A stretch of DNA of 64,000 nucleotides, taken from contig CM059624.1 in NCBI GenBank assembly GCA_030435675.1, positions 10,502,769 through 10,566,768 of the forward strand. Reading direction: 5' to 3'. A model generated the notes under the pieces. That model worked only from the letters and a program-made list of their open reading frames with translations. It was not told the origin of the DNA and did not search any database. The DNA is from Steinernema hermaphroditum (taxonomy: Eukaryota > Nematoda > Chromadorea > Rhabditida > Steinernematidae). Positions 1-12,495 of this stretch are shown piece after piece; position 1 is the stretch's first letter, and every line of letters begins with the position of its first letter. The translations under genes were made by a program, and so were the position numbers.

Positions 1-561
1 GATAACGTCGACTACGATACGGAGCAAATCTCTCCCTCCACAGCGGAAACACTCAGAAAGTAAATCGAAACCATACGAGCTTTCCTGGACGACCCTTCCT
101 TATCATTTAGCGTCTTCCGCCCGCTGTGCACCAACCTCTACAAGAAGGTCGTGTCTCCGTGCAAACAGCTCCAAATAACAAAGTTTGAAACGGCTTACAT
201 CTTAGCTGCCATCCTGTGGAATACCGACGGTTAGTGCAGACGCGAAAAGGTTTCATTGCCCGATTCCAGAGATCGACGACGTCTCCGTCGAAACGCAGGA
301 GGCTGCTGACAGATTCATGAGTGAAGCAGCCAGCGAGATGCATCACTACTACAGGTTCGAAATGAAAATGGAAAACTATGCCGAGAGGCTATCTAAACTG
401 ATCAAAATGATCAACGCCATAGAGGTAGAAACCTTCCGACTGAGCATCCATGCCTGCCTACTTTTCAGAAGATAGCCACACAAAGGAGAGAGATGTTCAC
501 CCTGCTCAACATGTTCGACATGTTCTCGTGTTCACTTTTCAAATCGGACACTTTCTTCTAA
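1..561 (+). CDS. Nuclear hormone receptor, 3' part of LBD (cut by window start)
   Basis: C-terminal part of an NHR ligand-binding domain; the DBD lies outside the window. Exons join as 1-59, 111-229, 270-424 and 469-561 with GT-AG introns of 40-51 bp and consistent phases, ending at TAA 559-561. The second exon encodes the helix block LQITKFETAYILAAILW and the third the ASEMHHYYRFEMKMENYAERL block, both typical of nematode NHR LBDs. The protein ends MFDMFSCSLFKSDTFF, closely matching the ends of the next two full-length receptors, so the three are tandem duplicates. An AATAAA lies at 570-575. Function as a ligand-regulated transcription factor is inferred from family; no ligand can be read from the sequence. 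Confidence 0.85.
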
Positions 562-679
562 ATTGCTTTAATAAACGTTCACCGCTCGATCTTCTACGTT
601 CACTTTTGGGTGTTTTCTCCCTTGATACCGCTATGCATTTCCCACTGATTGCCAGCAGGCTCATCTTCTAGCTGATCCT

Positions 680-2230
680 ATGCCATCCGGGCGCGCTTCG
701 ACGTCCGACGACGAATGTCGGATCTGCGGCAGCGTTCCGCATGGCATCCACTTCGGAGTCTACTCTTGTCGGGCGTGTGCCGCCTTCTTCAGGCGCACCG
801 TAGTCAACGAGAAGACCTACACGTGCCGAAGGACGACAATGGACTGCAACGTAAAGAACAGTAAGACCCGAGAGAGCTCTCTGTCATGAAGATTACGGCA
901 CTTCTAGCAAAGAGATATCCGTGCCGGGCGTGTCGCTTCGAAAAGTGCAAACAGCTCGGGATGAAGCTTTCAAATGAAGGTCAGACTAGCCTCAAATGGC
1001 CCAAGTAGCTCCAATTTTTAGAAAACAACTGCTCGAATTCGGATTCAAATGACCCTGCTTCGCCCTTGCAACCCACGAACTCAGTCAACGTCGCCGAACC
1101 ACTCGATTTCCCCAAAATCAAAGAGAACTCCTCGGAACTGGCCTATGATGTCGAGCCCTTTCTCCGTTCTATCGGCGAATTGATCAATGGCGTAAGTGAG
1201 CCTTGGCTCGAAGCCTCCGAGTGCCTCCATTTAGGCGCAACTGCCTCTGGACACTCCACTCAACCCCCAAATACGGTACACCGCCCTGCAGAGACTGCTT
1301 CTTGCCTTTAACCACTTCCACGTTGCGAGAAACGTAAAACCCCGAAAAGTGTTCGAGCTGCCTGATTTCATAAAAGACATGGAGAGTGTCATCTTCCAGT
1401 CATGTAGATTCATGATGAGCTGTGAAGAGTTCGCTCAGCTTCCTGTGAGCGACAAGGTATGAATCTCCTTGAACACTGAAGTAGAAGATGTGCGTTTAGT
1501 GGCACCTACTGCGACGGAGCTCCTTGAACATCCTAAAGCTAATTCGCATGCATCAGGCGATCGAGGCGTTTGGATTCGATGCCAACGACGATAGACTCAT
1601 TTGCTGTTCGGACTTTTACTGTACCGCAGATAAATTCACGTTCAACACGGCGAAGATGAGTGACAGTGCCAAGGAAAATCTTAACAGGTACACAGAAAAT
1701 TCTGGAAGAACTTCAAGACTGGTTCTTTCATGATGATTTGATTCATGGTCACGGCGCTTACTTCGCACTTTCAGGTTGTTTCGGCCGATCCTTGAAAAAT
1801 CTCTCAATCTTGTCCTTCGACCCGCCAGAAAGATCAGAATCACCCGAGAAGAGATCGTCTACATGTGCGCTTCCTGTGTGTGGAAGATAGACTACGACGG
1901 TGAGATCCCACATCACCGTCCGATCACATACCCTTCTAGACGCGCCTGAGTTTTCCAACGGCACGAAGAAGGTGGCCGCGCGATTCATGGAAGAGCTCGG
2001 AGACGACCTCCACAACCACTACAAGTACGTGATGCGGCTGGACAACTACGTCAATCGTCTCATGAGCATGGCGAAACTGCTCGAGTCTTTAGAGGTAGGC
2101 GGAGGGAGTGTGAACTCGGCGCATTGGTTCTTGCTTTTAGAAAATGACATTTATGCGCAAAGAATTCATGGTGCTGACCAAAATATTCGACATATTTTCT
2201 TGCTCGTTATTCCAGCCAGAGTACTTCTAG
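680..2230 (+). CDS. Nuclear hormone receptor, full length (400 aa)
   Basis: Eight exons: 680-860, 908-979, 1022-1191, 1235-1456, 1500-1687, 1775-1899, 1940-2094, 2141-2230; the phases sum to 401 codons. Finger 1 is CRICGSVPHGIHFGVYSCRAC, split from finger 2 (CRACRFEKC) by the phase-1 intron typical of this family. The hinge is short and acidic, followed by an LBD with FMMSCEEFAQLPVSDK, FYCTADKF, ITREEIVYMCASCVW and DLHNHYKYVMRLDNYV blocks. An acceptor-like TTCTAG lies 10 bases before the ATG, consistent with trans-splicing. AATAAA is at 2233-2238, just past the TAG. The gene is most similar to the preceding fragment and to the gene at 2888-4394. Predicted nuclear sequence-specific transcription factor; target genes unknown. 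Confidence 0.9.
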
Positions 2231-2332
2231 AGAATAAAACGTTTCAGCTACTTGACCGTTTGGTGCTCTTGCGATTCGATTTGTCCTATACCTAATACCA
2301 CTGAAGTCACTTATAAGTGTCGCAATTTGGAG

Positions 2333-2700
2333 ATGTCGGATCAGAACTCATCACAGGCTTCTGAGGTCACCGAGTCCGCGGCATGCGTGGTGTGTGAAAA
2401 TGTTCCAGCAGAACTCCATTTTGGAGCGAATACATGTCGAGCATGCGCGGCTTTCTTTGAGAGATCCATGACCAGCGAGGAGGACTACATTTGCCGGAAA
2501 AGAACGAAGGACTGCGATGTCTCAATTGGTACCTAACTTCCTTGAGTCCCCAAGCCTTATACGGTACTTTTAGACAGTGGCCTCTACTGTCGCTTCTGTC
2601 GCCTTCAGAAATGTTATGACGTTGGTATGGCCCTAACTGGTAAGTGAGTCTTGAGGAAAGTACATTAACGGTGAATATTTCAGAGGAGATGGAAGAATAG
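2333..2700 (+). CDS. DBD-only nuclear receptor (92 aa), LBD missing
   Basis: Three exons: 2333-2528, 2574-2639 and 2684-2700. Both zinc fingers are present (CVVCENVPAELHFGANTCRAC and CRFCRLQKC), with introns at the same two phase-1 positions as the neighbours. The third exon reads only EEMEE before TAG 2698-2700, and no LBD sequence follows before the next gene. An AATAAA is at 2785-2790. In the finger-1 recognition helix the usual FFRR is FFER, an acidic residue at a normally basic DNA-contact position, and the usual HGIHF is AELHF. It may be a truncated DBD protein or a decaying duplicate; intact splice sites and a clean frame argue for recent expression, while the altered helix and missing LBD argue for decay. 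Confidence 0.65.
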
Positions 2701-2887
2701 TAGTAATCAAGGATCGCTTGGAACTTGTTTCCCTCTCGACCAGGTGCTTTATCGTCTCCTCTTTTAATGTCTACTCTGCCATGTAATAAAAAGTTCTCCT
2801 TACAACAGTGAAATGCAATTTGTGGATTTTCCATATGAATATTCTTTTTTCCAAAGATGTCATGCTTAATGCGTCCCATAGGAACCT

Positions 2888-4394
2888 ATGTCCACGGCGA
2901 GCACCTCGTCTTCCAAAGATACGGGGGAGGAATGTATGATCTGTGGAGCTCCTCCGCACGGAATGCACTTCGGAGTGAATTCATGTCGAGCTTGCGCCGC
3001 GTTCTTTCGGAGGACTCTGGCTTCTGGTCGCATTTATAAATGCAGAAAGGCGGCGAAGAACTGTAATGTGTCGAAGGGTGAGCGGAACTTCCTTATGGCC
3101 AATTCGCTCCTTTTATAGATGTCCCTAATGTCTGTCGATGTTGTCGTTTCCTTAAGTGCCGTCGAATGGGGATGGCCTTCAATGGTAAATCTATCATTCG
3201 CAACAATCAGCCATTCAATCTTTATCTGCAGAGGTTGAAAAACGCAGTTTTGACTCAGAAACGCCCGATGCAGCACGGTTGACGTGTCCGTCCAGCGAAG
3301 TGACATATAATGTGTCGCCAATCAAAATCGAAAACCACAAGATCGTCTACGACATCAATCCGTTTCTCGTGCTCATTGGAAGAATCCTCACCGGGGTAGG
3401 TAGAGCACGGCCCGCTCCTCAAGCATGACTCTCAGGCACCAACCCCGCTGGACCCTCCACTGTCGCCCACTGTCCGCTATCCTCCTCTGCAACGTCTCCA
3501 TCTGGCCCTCCCCTTCCTGTTCAACGAATCGATGTATAAGAAAGCGTCACTGCGAGAAGTTCTCATAATCGACATCGTCGAAGCCATCGAAGAGATGGAA
3601 CGTTCCATCCACAAAACAGCGGGGTTCATCATGTCCTGCAAGGAGTTCGTCGATCTTCAGCTGTCCGACAAGGTACGGTATCGCCTCGTGGCTAAGTGCT
3701 ATGCATTCCCCAGTGGCTTGTATTCCGGCACTGCTCCCACTCCTGCTTTGTGCTTGTGAGAACCTACATGACCACTCAACTCTTCGGCTACGAGCTCGAC
3801 GACCAGCGGATGATTTTCAGCGACGACTTCTACTGTTTTGCCGACAAATTCAACTTCGAAACGTCAGTTTTAGGCCTGGACGAGGAGAACACGAGGAAGG
3901 CGAGCCAGTAAGACAGAGAAATGTCTCCTTTCAGCACTCCTCTTTAGGATGCTCGAACCGTTTGCCGATGAGATCTTTAGAAATGTTCTGAGGCCGATGA
4001 AGATGCTTAGGATCACAAAATCCGAGCTGGTTTACGTTCTGGCCTTGATCATCTGGAATGTCGACAGTGAGCTTGTCCATGAGTCTTAGAACGTTCCCTC
4101 TTTAGACATCACAGGCTTGTCAAAGCATGCGATAGAAGTGGCGGAGAGATTCAAGGAGGAAGCTGCCAATGAGTTGCACAATTACTACAAATTCGAACTG
4201 CGCATGGATAACTATGCATACAGGATTTCAAAGCTGACGAATATTGTGCATGCAGTAGACGTAGGTAAAAGACGTTTGCACTTTCAAAGGCAGCATTTCA
4301 GAAGATATCGGCGATCAGAAGAGAGATCTTCACGATGGCGAAAGTGTTCGACCTGTTCTCTTGTTCGCTTTTCGACAAAGATTCGTTTATGTAA
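2888..4394 (+). CDS. Nuclear hormone receptor, full length (405 aa)
   Basis: Eight exons: 2888-3077, 3119-3184, 3232-3395, 3436-3672, 3714-3907, 3948-4066, 4106-4260, 4302-4394. The DBD has CMICGAPPHGMHFGVNSCRAC and CRCCRFLKCRRMGMAFN; the LBD has FIMSCKEFVDLQLSDK, DDFYCFADKFNFE, ITKSELVYVLALIIW and ANELHNYYKFELRMDNYAY. Exon structure is identical to the gene at 680-2230. TAA is at 4392-4394 with AATAAA at 4419-4424. The last exon from 4312 and the downstream sequence to 4642 are repeated almost exactly at 9344-9674; this copy is the native NHR end because it is in frame with a whole gene. Predicted nuclear transcription factor. Confidence 0.9.
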
Positions 4395-4642
4395 AGGCAA
4401 TTATTATTGTGTTTTTGAAATAAACAAATTGATGCCGGCAAAGGAGACCCTCTAGAGTCATTTAGCCCAAAAAGTCGCGAAACTTACAGAACTGCACTTA
4501 AATTAAAAAGGGTTTTCTGAAGCTTTCGTTGCAAATTCACCATAGATCCTCTATTTTATTCCCTTATGGAACACATTTACAGTTTATACACGAAAAATAT
4601 ATTACTTAGCCTTCTCAAAAATGCATTCATAAGAGTGAGGAA
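4312..4642. repeat. 331-bp direct repeat, copy 1 (NHR 3' end plus P450 tail)
   Basis: Matches 9344-9674 at a constant offset of 5032 with about three differences. It spans the last NHR exon and poly(A) signal and, on the minus strand, the last 12-13 codons plus stop of the P450 gene, whose intact version is in copy 2. Copy 1 is therefore native for the NHR and carries an orphan P450 tail. Confidence 0.9.
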
Positions 4643-5470
4643 CTACATAGTTGCTACATAGTTATTTAGTTATTTAGTTTAGTCACTACATAGTTATTTA
4701 GCGGTTCCACGCGGCCAAAAGGGTAAGGCGCGTTTACATCGGACAAAACTCGCGTTCACTCACATTCATCACCTCCTAAACAAAGAAAACAAACAACTAT
4801 GGTTCGATAATGCTCACAAACAATCAAAGCATCCTAGGGCACGCTCCACTGCACTCCATCATAATGACGTGCCTCCGTGCCCTTTTTATCGGATAATTTG
4901 TCTCTATTCCATTTCCATCTTGATGTGGCCTCGGAAGGCGAAGGCCCATCATCGCCGTAGCCAAATTAATGGTTACGACTGAATCGACCTGCCAGCCACT
5001 TCAACGATGTCCGCGGACCGCCCCTCGCTCATTCTTTCCTCGTTTGGACAACAGCGTAGACCGCCATTCAAATCCACCGCTGTCATCTATCCGTGCCACA
5101 CACGCATTCAATTCGGGGCCACCTCGATATCCGCTTCATTGTGTTCATAGTTGTTCAAAATATCGCCAAATGGCATCCTTTCTTTCGCTTTTCCTGCCAC
5201 TCCCGCCGCTCATTCTTTAGCTCCACCTGCATTTGTGGTCGTTCGATAATGCCCTCCGTCATTTCTTATGGCTACTTATTCGTGTAGGCACTAACTACCA
5301 CGCTAAGTGTTCTTCCGCCACACAAAAGGACTGTTAACTTTCGCCTTTGGTGTGTGGCCAACCCCGACAACAACTCGGAGTAGGTGCTACCGTGAAATCC
5401 GATAACGCTCTTCTTCTATTTCAGTTGGCTATTGAAGGCAGTTCAGATAGAAGTGACTATCTCACACACC
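4643..5470. other. Intergenic, upstream of the anion channel
   Basis: No gene recognised. It holds an AT-rich stretch at about 4650-4700 with three near-copies of ATAGTTATTTAG. An acceptor-like CTATTTCAG ends at 5424, 46 bases before the channel start codon, and could be a trans-splice site. The open frames here have no recognisable motif. Confidence 0.5.
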
Positions 5471-8168
<2,698 letters not shown>

Positions 8169-9008
8169 GCAGAAGAAAATAGGCGACGGGTTCAAGTAAA
8201 CAATAGCACATTACCGTGTGGAGCAGGAAACAGAATAAAAGACTTCTGCCTCGAATACAAGGCCGCACGCATAATGAATCACGCGAAAGGAAATCGAAAC
8301 CGCACTTCCGGAGTCGTGGACGAAACTTAGTTCCGACAAAGCCGCCTTCCGGTGCCACTTTTGGGCACTTAACACCGTGGATCTGCTTTTTTGGGAGTTG
8401 GCTGCCAGAGGCGCCGAGGAATTTCTCTCTGGAAGTTGCGTGCGGGCGACCGTTCCGTGATGTGGCGATCGTCGTTGTTCGCTGTGACGGGCGACGGCGA
8501 GGCGAAGTGTCGTGTCTGCATCACATGCGACGGTCCGCGAAAAACAATCGCGGCGGGACCGCGCCACCCCGCGAGTCGAGCGAAGCGGCTGTTCGCGGGG
8601 CGGTTTCGCAATCGCTGTGTTTATGGAATCCGGCCGAGGACATCGTCCCAACAAGTCGATGAGCGCCGCTCTCTTCTTATCCTTCGGAAATGGCTGAAAA
8701 CGCTGGCATAACACACATACACTGCTTGTGCGTGGTGCGACTGAAGGCGCTAGGATAGCACGGATGGACAGAAGGCTTTCTGCCGTTTAAACCATTTGTA
8801 CCATCCATGCGGAACTCCAACGGGCGTTTCTTTGGATGCCACAGGAACTGATCACTCTGAACGACAGTTTCGTCCTTATGAGTCCCTTTAAATGATAAAA
8901 TTCACACATTCGGACTGAGGAACGGAGAAAAGTGAAGCGCGTGACCGTCTTTTGCCATCCAAAGCCGAGTGGGCTCAGAAGTAGAGGAGTGGCTTCTTGT
9001 TTTCAGGG
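8169..9008. other. Intergenic, GC-rich, no gene recognised
   Basis: Long frames overlap on both strands between about 8210 and 8715, but they reflect high GC rather than a coherent gene: no motif, no matching splice pattern. A strong pyrimidine-rich acceptor CTTCTTGTTTTCAG ends at 9006, two bases before the ATG of the next fragment. Confidence 0.5.
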
Positions 9009-9291
9009 ATGACTTTCGTGGACGGTAGGAGTCCCCCTCTGGGACACATTCGCCTTTTCCGGGAGGAGATCCTCGAAAGCGGCCTCATCACCATGAAGTT
9101 CGTCGACAGAGAATGCGTCTTCCTCGGTGAGCCCTGAACGACCGGCGTCCTGTCAGACATGTCCTTCAGACGCGACCTTTGTGGAGAAGCTGCGAGAACT
9201 CTTCAAGGAGGATCCGGGTTGCGCCGTGAAGCACCTTTTCCACAAGATCGCTCAGTGCTACCCCGAGGAGACGCGCGTCTCCTCGGGGTAG
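9009..9291 (+). pseudogene. 5' end of an unrecognised gene, broken at the rearrangement junction
   Basis: Two exons join cleanly, 9009-9126 and 9170-9291, across a 43-bp GT-AG intron at phase 1. The reading starts MTFVDGRSPPLGHIRLFREE, two bases after a strong acceptor, suggesting a trans-spliced start. It continues through ATFVEKLRELFKEDPG and KHLFHKIAQCYPEETR. At about 9274 the sequence turns into an inverted copy of itself, giving VSSG and TAG 9289-9291. I do not recognise the protein family. Two well-formed exons with a charged, non-repetitive sequence argue that this was the start of a real gene whose remainder has been lost. Confidence 0.6.
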
Positions 9292-9296
9292 CACTG
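9253..9296. repeat. 44-bp perfect palindrome at a breakpoint
   Basis: Left arm CAGTGCTACCCCGAGGAGAC, centre at 9274/9275, right arm its exact reverse complement; all 22 base pairs match with no loop. The left arm is native coding sequence of the broken gene, so the right arm is a fold-back copy. It ends exactly where a copied piece of P450 exon begins. Confidence 0.92.
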
Positions 9297-9348
9297 CCCC
9301 ATTACAGTACGGTTGAAGTTGGCGATCAGCCAGCTCTACATCCCGATC
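9296..9348 (-). pseudogene. Copied fragment of P450 exon 4
   Basis: Matches 10141-10193 with a single mismatch, encoding on the minus strand the DRDVELADRQ(L/Q)LPYCNGA segment of the neighbouring P450. The last bases, CGATC (9344-9348), are shared with the NHR repeat that follows, so the two copied pieces are joined at a short microhomology. Confidence 0.88.
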
Positions 9349-9674
9349 AGAAGAGAGATCTTCACGATGGCGAAAGTGTTCGACCTGTTCTCTTGTTCGC
9401 TTTTCGACAAAGATTCGTTTATGTAAAGGCAATTATTATTGTGTTTTTGAAATAAACAAATTGATGCCGGCAAAGGAGACCCTCTAGAGTCATTTAGCCC
9501 AAAAAGTCGCGAAACTTACAGAACTGCACTTAAATTAAAAAGGGTTTTCTGAAGCTTTCGTTGCAAATTCACCATAGATCCTCTATTTTATTCCCTTATG
9601 GAACACATTTACAGTTTATACACGTAACATATATTACTTAGCCTTCTCAAAAATGCATTTATAAGAGTGAGGAA
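9344..9674. repeat. 331-bp direct repeat, copy 2 (orphan NHR 3' end plus native P450 tail)
   Basis: Near-identical to 4312-4642. On the plus strand it holds an orphan NHR last exon (IFTMAKVFDLFSCS, TAA, AATAAA) with no upstream NHR. On the minus strand it contains the true end of the P450 gene, stop at 9634-9636. Confidence 0.9.
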
Positions 9675-11365
9675 GTCGAATGAAAGCCGTCATTTTTCCT
9701 TCTTCCCAATCTTTACGAATGCCACCGTCGTCGACGATGCGATAGTTCTTTATGATATTGAGTAGAACCTAAAACTGGCCAACACACATGACAGAGTGGA
9801 AAGGAATCACTCACCAGATACATTTCGGCCCTCGCCAATCCTTCGCCCAAACAGGCGCGCTTGCCCAATCCGAAGGGAATCACTTTCTGCTCCATCGTTT
9901 TTCCATCATCCCCGAGGTACCTTTCAGGCCTGAACTGAGCTGGGTCGGAAAAGACGTCCCCGTCGTTGAAGATAACCGCCATAACGACGGCGTTGTCTGT
10001 GCCAGCTGGAATCGTGAAGTCACCGACGACGCTCTCTCGAACGCTTCGGCGCATGACGTTCAATGTGAGAAGAGAGGTTAGTCGATGAACTTCCTGAGAA
10101 GAGAACTCATCGGTGTATGAAGTGACCACCTACATTCAGAGCCCCATTACAGTACGGTAGAAGTTGGCGATCAGCCAGCTCTACATCCCGATCCTTCCCC
10201 ACGACACTCCAGATCTCCTCCCTCATCTTCTCTTGAACTTTCTCATTTTTGAGGAGATACAAGAAGGCCCAGTAAAGGGTGGTGATCGTCGTTTCCATCC
10301 CCGCCTGCCACAAATCAACGATCGCGTAGACGAGTTGCTCCTTCCTTAAACGAAGCCGTACCTTGAGATATCTTCTCTCCACTCACGTGTAATGTCCAAT
10401 GTCGCCGGACTCCTCGAGCCGACGATCTCTCTCCATCAGGAAGGCATCGAGGAAATCCTGGGGTCCAGCGACCTCATCCAACTGGTAGCTGCCATCTGCT
10501 ATGTCGCGTTCTCTGTCCCGGGCATTAGATCATAGGAGCGGGAATTACCGTTCTTCGATTTGCCTCTTGGCGAAGGCGACGGTTTCGTCGTTGCTCTTGA
10601 TGATCTCGTCGCGACGCCACTTCACGAAAGGGATCCAGTAAAGACTCGGCCTGACTACGACCAAGTCGACGAAAGAGAGCGTTTCGTTGGATTTGTCCAA
10701 TTGTTTCCTAATTTCGAGGAACTCGCCCATATTCGATTCGTCGAAGCTGTATCCGACGAGGATTCGGTTGATGACGGACCCGATCATAAGTTCCAGTAGC
10801 TTTTCCTTCGGGTTTATCTTCAGCCTTCCACCGTTTTCCTCCAATTCCGCGTCGAAAGGATCCATTCTCTTGTGGTACTCTTTTAAAATTTTGTCCTGCA
10901 TTATGTTTTTTCCGAGCCCGAAGTCGCGGAGCGTGTGAAGGGCGAATCGACGCTGCTCCAGCCACAAGTCTCCCTCGCTGAGGACGATGCCTTTTCCCTC
11001 TAGAAACGATCATTTGACCTGTTTGTGTAGGTCTAACCTCTCATTTCGTCGATGAGCGGGAAGTTCTGTCTTCCCACGTGGGCGTCGCCATTCTTCACGT
11101 AGGTCTGCACCGCTAGATCGTAGTCCAGCACACAGACGGTTGGGGAAGGGCCCAGCCAGAAGGTGATCACGTTACCGTACTCCTTCTTCCACTCCAACAT
11201 GAGATCACGGATGGTTTTGCCGAAGATTTGACCAATGACGATTTGGTGAGCATTTCCAAGCAACGGGAGGGGAAAAGGGCCAGGAGGGTACTTCTTCGCG
11301 TGCCGGTAGAAGACCGCCACAAGGAGGAGAAGGGCAAATACAAACAAAGCGCCGATCGATAGCAT
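9634..11365 (-). CDS. Cytochrome P450, CYP2-like (509 aa)
   Basis: Microsomal haem monooxygenase. Six exons (minus): 11365-11038, 10999-10549, 10512-10387, 10344-10134, 10093-9815, 9768-9634; they sum to 510 codons. It has an N-terminal membrane anchor (residues about 1-20) followed by the proline-rich hinge KKYPPGPFPLPLLGN. I-helix oxygen-binding motif AGMETT is at 316-321, ExxR as EVHR at 373-376, PERY at 428-431, and the haem loop FGLGKRACLG with cysteine ligand 453. All hallmark residues are present, so it should be catalytically competent; substrate unknown. C-x-WLEQRRFALHTLRDFGLGKN in exon 2 is typical of the nematode CYP2-related families. Its final 12 codons lie in the 331-bp repeat, and a piece of exon 4 is copied at 9296-9348. 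Confidence 0.93.
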
Positions 11366-11538
11366 CGCGATTGAAAAACAGAACTGTTCGGGGTATTAAG
11401 TACCCGTTTCCACCATCATTATCAGAGGAACATCGCAAATGAGGCTTCGTCGTCACGACATGAGCACATGTTCAGAGACGGAGATTAATCGCGCGTTTGT
11501 GTAAAACACAAGAGAGTCACAGAAAGGGCGCTGATTGG

Positions 11539-12201
11539 GTGTTCGGACATTTGCGCCACCGACATTTGCGCCACTGACATTTGCGCCACTTTTCTGGTCT
11601 CACCACGAAAAGCCTTTTTACGCCCAATACTTTTAAATTTTAAACGGAGAGCATGTTGTGTTCAGATGTCTAGGCGCATGTCACTGACGTTTCAGCAAGT
11701 GAAGCGAGCCCTCCTCTTTGCTTATGTTGTAGATCTAAGTTTGCCTTAGGAACATGCCTAGATATTTAATATTACGGGCGATGGCCTAATGACCTAACAT
11801 CCAGGCTTGGCTTAGGCTCATACCTATTGATTTTGTGCGTGCCCGAAAACACGAAATTCAAGATTAAGAATTTGATCTGAATTTTATAAACTCAAACTCG
11901 TGCATAAATGCCAGACCATAGTTGTGAAACACAGGCTTTGACTCAAATTTTTGTTTATGATTTTTAAGTTTATTCTTATATGTCCTAGTCGTAGCTTACG
12001 TGGTGAGACACAGAAAGTATCGAACACAACTCACGACTTACCGTTCCTACTCCAGTAATCAATTAAAAGGATTCGTAAAAGGCTTTTCGTGGTGAGACCA
12101 GAAAAGTGGCGCAAATGTCTGTGGCGCAAATGTCTGTGGCGCAAATGTCGGGTGCGCAAATGTCGGTGGCGCAAATGTCGGTGGCGCAAATGTCCTAGTA
12201 C
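11539..12201. mobile_element. Non-autonomous DNA transposon with tandem-repeat terminal inverted repeats
   Basis: The left end carries three copies and the right end six inverted copies of a 15-bp unit, GACATTTGCGCCACC and variants. Inside them on both sides is the same unique stretch TTTTCTGGTCTCACCACGAA. The interior, about 450 bp, is AT-rich and non-coding. CGCTGATTGG occurs at 11529-11538 and again at 12202-12211, a candidate 10-bp target-site duplication. Nested tandem repeats in the inverted ends and a 9-10 bp duplication suggest a Mutator-like or foldback element; no transposase is present. Confidence 0.75.
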
Positions 12202-12495
12202 CGCTGATTGGTCGATTACGGTCAAATGCATTGAAGATAAACGGCGATAGGTGTATAAACAGTTGCCGTTGTAAACTCCGACGATGCATTCGACCATCTC
12301 GGGAAGCGTTCTTGGCCGGTTCAGTAGACAACTACACCCCTTCCCCGGTGACCAGGTCTCAACCTTACAACACAGATATAAACATTTATACAGATAGACA
12401 TAGATAATAGAATAGAAATGTCAAAGACACGAATACAAGTGAAGAACCCGGACGTTACCCGTCAGCAAATGCAAATATTTTGAATATCCAACAAT
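12202..12495. other. Sequence beyond the transposon and 3' of the chloride channel
   Basis: Contains only the right candidate target-site copy and AT-rich sequence serving as 3' flank of the minus-strand chloride-channel gene. I see no canonical AATAAA on the minus strand close to the stop codon. Confidence 0.4.

Noticed and set aside
8210..8714. Long overlapping open frames on both strands (up to 167 codons)
   Set aside because: GC-rich region where stop codons are rare; the frames share no motif, overlap on both strands and have no splice or start context.
9253..9296. The palindrome as a transcription terminator or regulatory hairpin
   Set aside because: It lies in coding sequence of a broken gene, has no loop or T run, and one arm is simply a copy of the other gene-derived arm; a repair scar explains it better.
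9166..9432. Minus-strand open frame of 88 codons combining P450-like and other residues
   Set aside because: It reads through the palindrome, the P450 fragment and the antisense of the NHR repeat; a by-product of the rearrangement, not a gene.
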